The notes beneath the pieces were generated by a model. It did not search any database, was not told the DNA's origin, and saw nothing but the letters and a program-made list of their open reading frames with translations. A stretch of 64,000 nucleotides of DNA, taken from assembly GCA_914767715.1 (NCBI GenBank), contig OU612065.1, forward strand, positions 33,170,001 to 33,234,000, written 5' to 3'. This DNA is from Membranipora membranacea. Its lineage: Eukaryota; Bryozoa; Gymnolaemata; Cheilostomatida; Membraniporidae. The first letter of the stretch is position 1; every line of letters starts with the position of its first letter. Of the stretch, positions 60,901 through 64,000 are shown piece by piece. The translations under genes were made by a program, and so were the position numbers.

Positions 60901-63089
60901 CGACTCACGTCGAGACAGACAGATATTTTTATCGATCAGATTATAATATGATGTGTGGGGAATCCATCATGCTGCAGTAATGCTCAGAGTTATGCTATGA
61001 CGAAAAGAATGGAGACAACTCCTCATTGTGTCTTTTGTTATGATTTTCTTTTGCAATTACTTGATGTATCAATGACATGGTGTGTTACAGCTGGGTCGAC
61101 TTTGGAGTCTATGGCTAAGGCTGTAGAGAATGCTGCGGTGGTTGTTCCAGTCCTGACTGAGAAGTACAAAGCTAGTCCAGCATGTCGACAAGGTGAGTAC
61201 GCTCGAAGATAACCAGCTTCTTTAAATTAGCGCACTGAAGTAACTGTGTTGTTGCAATCCACACATCCATTTTGACTGCAGGGTGATTTGCTCTGTATAA
61301 CATCAGATAGTAAGAAAAACCGCTCAAATATCTCAGCATAATTAAAGCTCCTGTTTTTAAGGGTAATTTACAGTTTAATTAATTGAATGACATGTACTTT
61401 GCACCTCTTGATTGCTTTAGTAGATGGTTCCTTTTCTGCTTGAAGGAAGAAGGAAGAAGGAAAAGAGAATGCAATGCATTGTGGTATAACAAGGGTTAAT
61501 GTGAAAAGCAAACCATGAATGCACATAAATCAAACCTGGCTGATGTTATACACATATGACACAATCATAATAATAATTATGAATACCTAAGATGTGATAT
61601 CTCACATGCTATGTGTTACGATACATATAATATTATGTTCATATCTTCGATTTTTTATATCCATTCATTGTTTTTGTATTGGATTTTTCTTTGCACTTAC
61701 AGAAGCTGAATATGCCCATCATCTACAGAAAAAACTTGTTCCAGTAAGACTGCAGCCGAAATATCGACCCGACGGCTGGCTAGGCTTTCTGCTAGGCTCC
61801 ACCTTCTTTTATGATCTCACCAAAGAAGAAGAATATGAGAAAAAAATATGTGAGCTGATAAAAGCCATCGGAGAGGATGCCAAGATTCAACCTGGTGAAG
61901 GTACAAGTGACAGCCATCATATTTGTCTGACATAGGTTTATTGTTGTTTACAGACGCGCTAAAATCTGCATGATATGACCAAGAATGCTTACTTTAATAT
62001 TGTGATAAAAGAAATAAATATGCAGGTGATCCATTTCCAGTATCCAATTGTTCCACCTGCCAAAACTGACATAGGACAGAATTCTTTTCCCACTAAGCTG
62101 TTTTGTAAACCATCTGAAATATTTAATGAAAGGCTTGCCTGACATTTTTACATAGCTTACGTTAAAGAGAGCAATCACTGAACTATACTAACTTTTCTAA
62201 CATAATAGGCCTACTTGGAAGACAAAAAATCATGCTCATGAATTCGTGTTGTTAATCTTTATAATAGATGAGGACCCTGTTGTGGAGGTCGATGAAGAGG
62301 CAGTTCAGCCTGCGGTGGGAGCTGCAGGCAGTCTAGAGATGACAGCCACCGCTCAGCAGGTGCTTGGTGCTGATCAGTCACTCTTTGCTGGTCTTATCAT
62401 GTTTGATGTGGAACAGCTAAACTGTCTCTCCTGGACTGCTGAACAAGTGGAGGAATGGTTAACACATCACAAGCTTGATAAACACATTACCCAGTAAGTA
62501 ACAATAAACTTACTGAAGTCCTGCAGACACAGCCATTTTCCGTCTTTGTAGGGCAAATCATCTCTGCGGTTTAATATACCATGTCATAGGAGTTAATTAA
62601 ATGCTGTGCACTCTTAGGTTTAATGTTTGTTTTAGCATCTCACCATACTATCTCACCAAGTGTATATAAGTCTGCATAAATGGGTTGTCTTCAATATTCC
62701 AGCTGGTCTCAGAACCTAAAAAGGGGAGGAAGATGTGTAAGTCAACAAAAATCCAGCCATTTGTTTGTCCGAGGTACTTGGCACTAGGGACCACACCTAG
62801 ACCTCAATATCACCAAGTCCCTACCATAATTGCCCTCCTGACTCCTTACTCATATGATTTGGAAAGTAGATGACGGCAAAAACTTCCCAAAGCTCCAGAA
62901 AATAATTAATGCATCAGATTTATTTTACATTGCAGTTTTCCTGATATGGATGGAGTTTTGTTGGCAGAGCTCGTTGCCTTTAGATTCACATGCGCTGATA
63001 CGTACTATGAAATAATGAAACAGGATCATAATATACCAATGATTGATCTGCTGAGGCTTAACGCAGCCTTCAGGACACTGCTAAGGTGA
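57950..63089 (+). CDS. ARM-TIR-SAM protein, predicted TIR NAD hydrolase
   Basis: Nine exons: 57950-58176, 58317-59088, 59351-59492, 60074-60214, 60622-60738, 61091-61192, 61703-61900, 62268-62493, 62936-63089; all GT-AG and in phase, 692 residues. Residues about 60-420 are helical armadillo/HEAT-like repeats (for example GVQEGAARGVWALAFDEA and DVNSAAKGALWKLEGEA). Residues about 428-566 are a TIR domain: MLSYQWD, GYRVWIDVEQM, then STLESMAKAVENA, whose Glu472 aligns with the catalytic Glu of SARM1-type TIR NADases; PDGWLGFLLGS follows. An acidic linker leads to a SAM domain, about 617-692 (WTAEQVEEWL, DMDGVLLAEL). SARM1 is ordered ARM-SAM-SAM-TIR; here SAM is last and single. No signal peptide or membrane span, so cytosolic. 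Role in innate defence or cell death is inferred from the family. Confidence 0.88.
60300..60395. repeat. Hairpin with a poly-G loop
   Basis: About 35-base inverted arms (AAGCTTTGTTCGGTG on the left, CACCGAACAAAGCTT on the right, with imperfect extensions) enclose a loop of about 20 bases, GGGC followed by about 16 G. It lies in the TIR-gene intron after exon 4. Confidence 0.85.
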
Positions 63090-63191
63090 CATTTGATGAG
63101 CAAGGCCTGACCTTATAATGGAGCTTGGCTAGTTTCCTTCAGCGGGAGGAATTTTTGACAGCCTAGTTTCACTTCATCTCCATGACACAAG

Positions 63192-63285
63192 CCATCGGGG
63201 CACCTGTCTAACCAGGTCATTAGGGCACCTGTCTGTTAAAGTCATCAGAGCACCTGTCTAATCAGATCATCAGGGACCCACCCGA
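63192..63285 (+). repeat. 29-bp minisatellite near the TIR gene 3' end
   Basis: Three to four imperfect units with core GGGCACCTGTCTAA followed by CAGGTCAT, about 100 bases after the TIR-gene stop, so probably in its 3' UTR. Confidence 0.7.
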
Positions 63286-63289
63286 GCCA

Positions 63290-64000
63290 CTCGTCAGAGC
63301 TCAGGAAGGAAGCTTCTCCACTCTGACCGACCTGATCTAAAATTACAGTTTTGTCACTATGGTAAATTATTGAGGTGCTTAGCTTTCAATTTACCACCTT
63401 GGTTATTTTTTACATTGCTTCATATTGTCAATTTTTACTGATTTATATTTTTACAAATACGTACTGAGATTTGTTGGATTGTTTTAGTTAGTAAATGTCA
63501 TAATTTTTTTTTTTAATTAGAATATTGTGTTATCTTGCCATGATTGATTCTTGCTGTCTCCGTGCATTAGTACTCATGTTAATAGAATTTACTGTGTGGT
63601 GGGCAAGTACTGACAAATCCGTTTACTCGATTTTCCATAATATGAACTTACTGTGATAAAGTTTTTGTAGTATAAGAACTCACGCACCTACTAGTTTTTT
63701 ATCCGTTTTGGTATTTTCTGTCGTTGGTATCTGATGGCTTTGTAATACAATCAGAAAAAAAATGAGGGCATCTCTAGGACCCATGAACCCACACTGTTTG
63801 CAAATTGACCCTGAGCCATCATTCTTTATCACATACATATTTTTACGATGAAAGCATAATTTCTCCTAGGTCAGGATGGGGAAAATGCTGAGTTCAGAGT
63901 TTAAAATTAACTCAATCGTGAGGTTCCAAGGATCATCGAACTGAATTGATTATATTGGATATATAATAATCATATTCTTGGTTTCTCTTAGGGTATCATG
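63290..64000. other. Right-edge non-coding stretch
   Basis: Presumed 3' UTR and downstream DNA of the TIR gene. No further coding signal before the window ends. Confidence 0.4.

Overview
The window is nuclear DNA from an AT-rich, intron-rich animal genome, most likely a marine invertebrate. Five protein-coding loci can be assembled with GT-AG splice sites and consistent reading-frame phase: a small secreted peptide, a digestive-type carboxypeptidase, a PAN plus F-type-lectin-like protein, a cyclic-nucleotide-gated channel and an ARM-TIR-SAM protein. Families and intron structure are metazoan. Nothing here fixes the phylum, so I leave it open. There are no bacterial operons, CRISPR arrays or phage genes.

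Layout. 0.6-5.1 kb: a nearly intact non-LTR retrotransposon on the minus strand, with three chained ORFs. 5.7-11.4 kb: a small cationic secreted peptide gene (+), an inverted fragment of its upstream flank, a tRNA-derived repeat whose T-arm has expanded to nine copies, and a dead duplicate of the peptide gene. 12-16.8 kb: a carboxypeptidase pseudogene (-), a deleted copy of the gene at 34.7-41.4 kb. 17.2-25.9 kb: repeat-rich DNA with a 4.15 kb candidate element whose inverted ends are made of about 16-bp tandem repeats, a nested inverted repeat, a decayed Ty3/gypsy integrase, and a foldback element carrying a tRNA-like loop. 27.7-32.3 kb: a five-exon secreted PAN-PAN-lectin gene (+), with a foldback element bounded by 9-bp duplications in an intron. 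34.8-41.4 kb: an intact 12-exon carboxypeptidase B-like gene (-). 44.4-55.8 kb: a 16-exon CNG channel beta-like gene (+), hosting a tRNA-containing inverted-repeat element, a (TTTTA)n microsatellite and an 83-bp perfect palindrome in introns. 57.9-63.1 kb: a nine-exon ARM-TIR-SAM gene (+).

How the genes may work together is inference. The secreted peptide, the lectin and the TIR protein are all plausible immune-type genes. The carboxypeptidase is probably a surface or digestive enzyme and the CNG subunit is sensory or signalling. They are separate transcription units and nothing in the sequence shows co-regulation. The most unusual material is the set of inverted-repeat elements with tRNA-like sequence inside, the repeat-built inverted ends, the ARM-TIR-SAM domain order, and the duplicated peptide locus.
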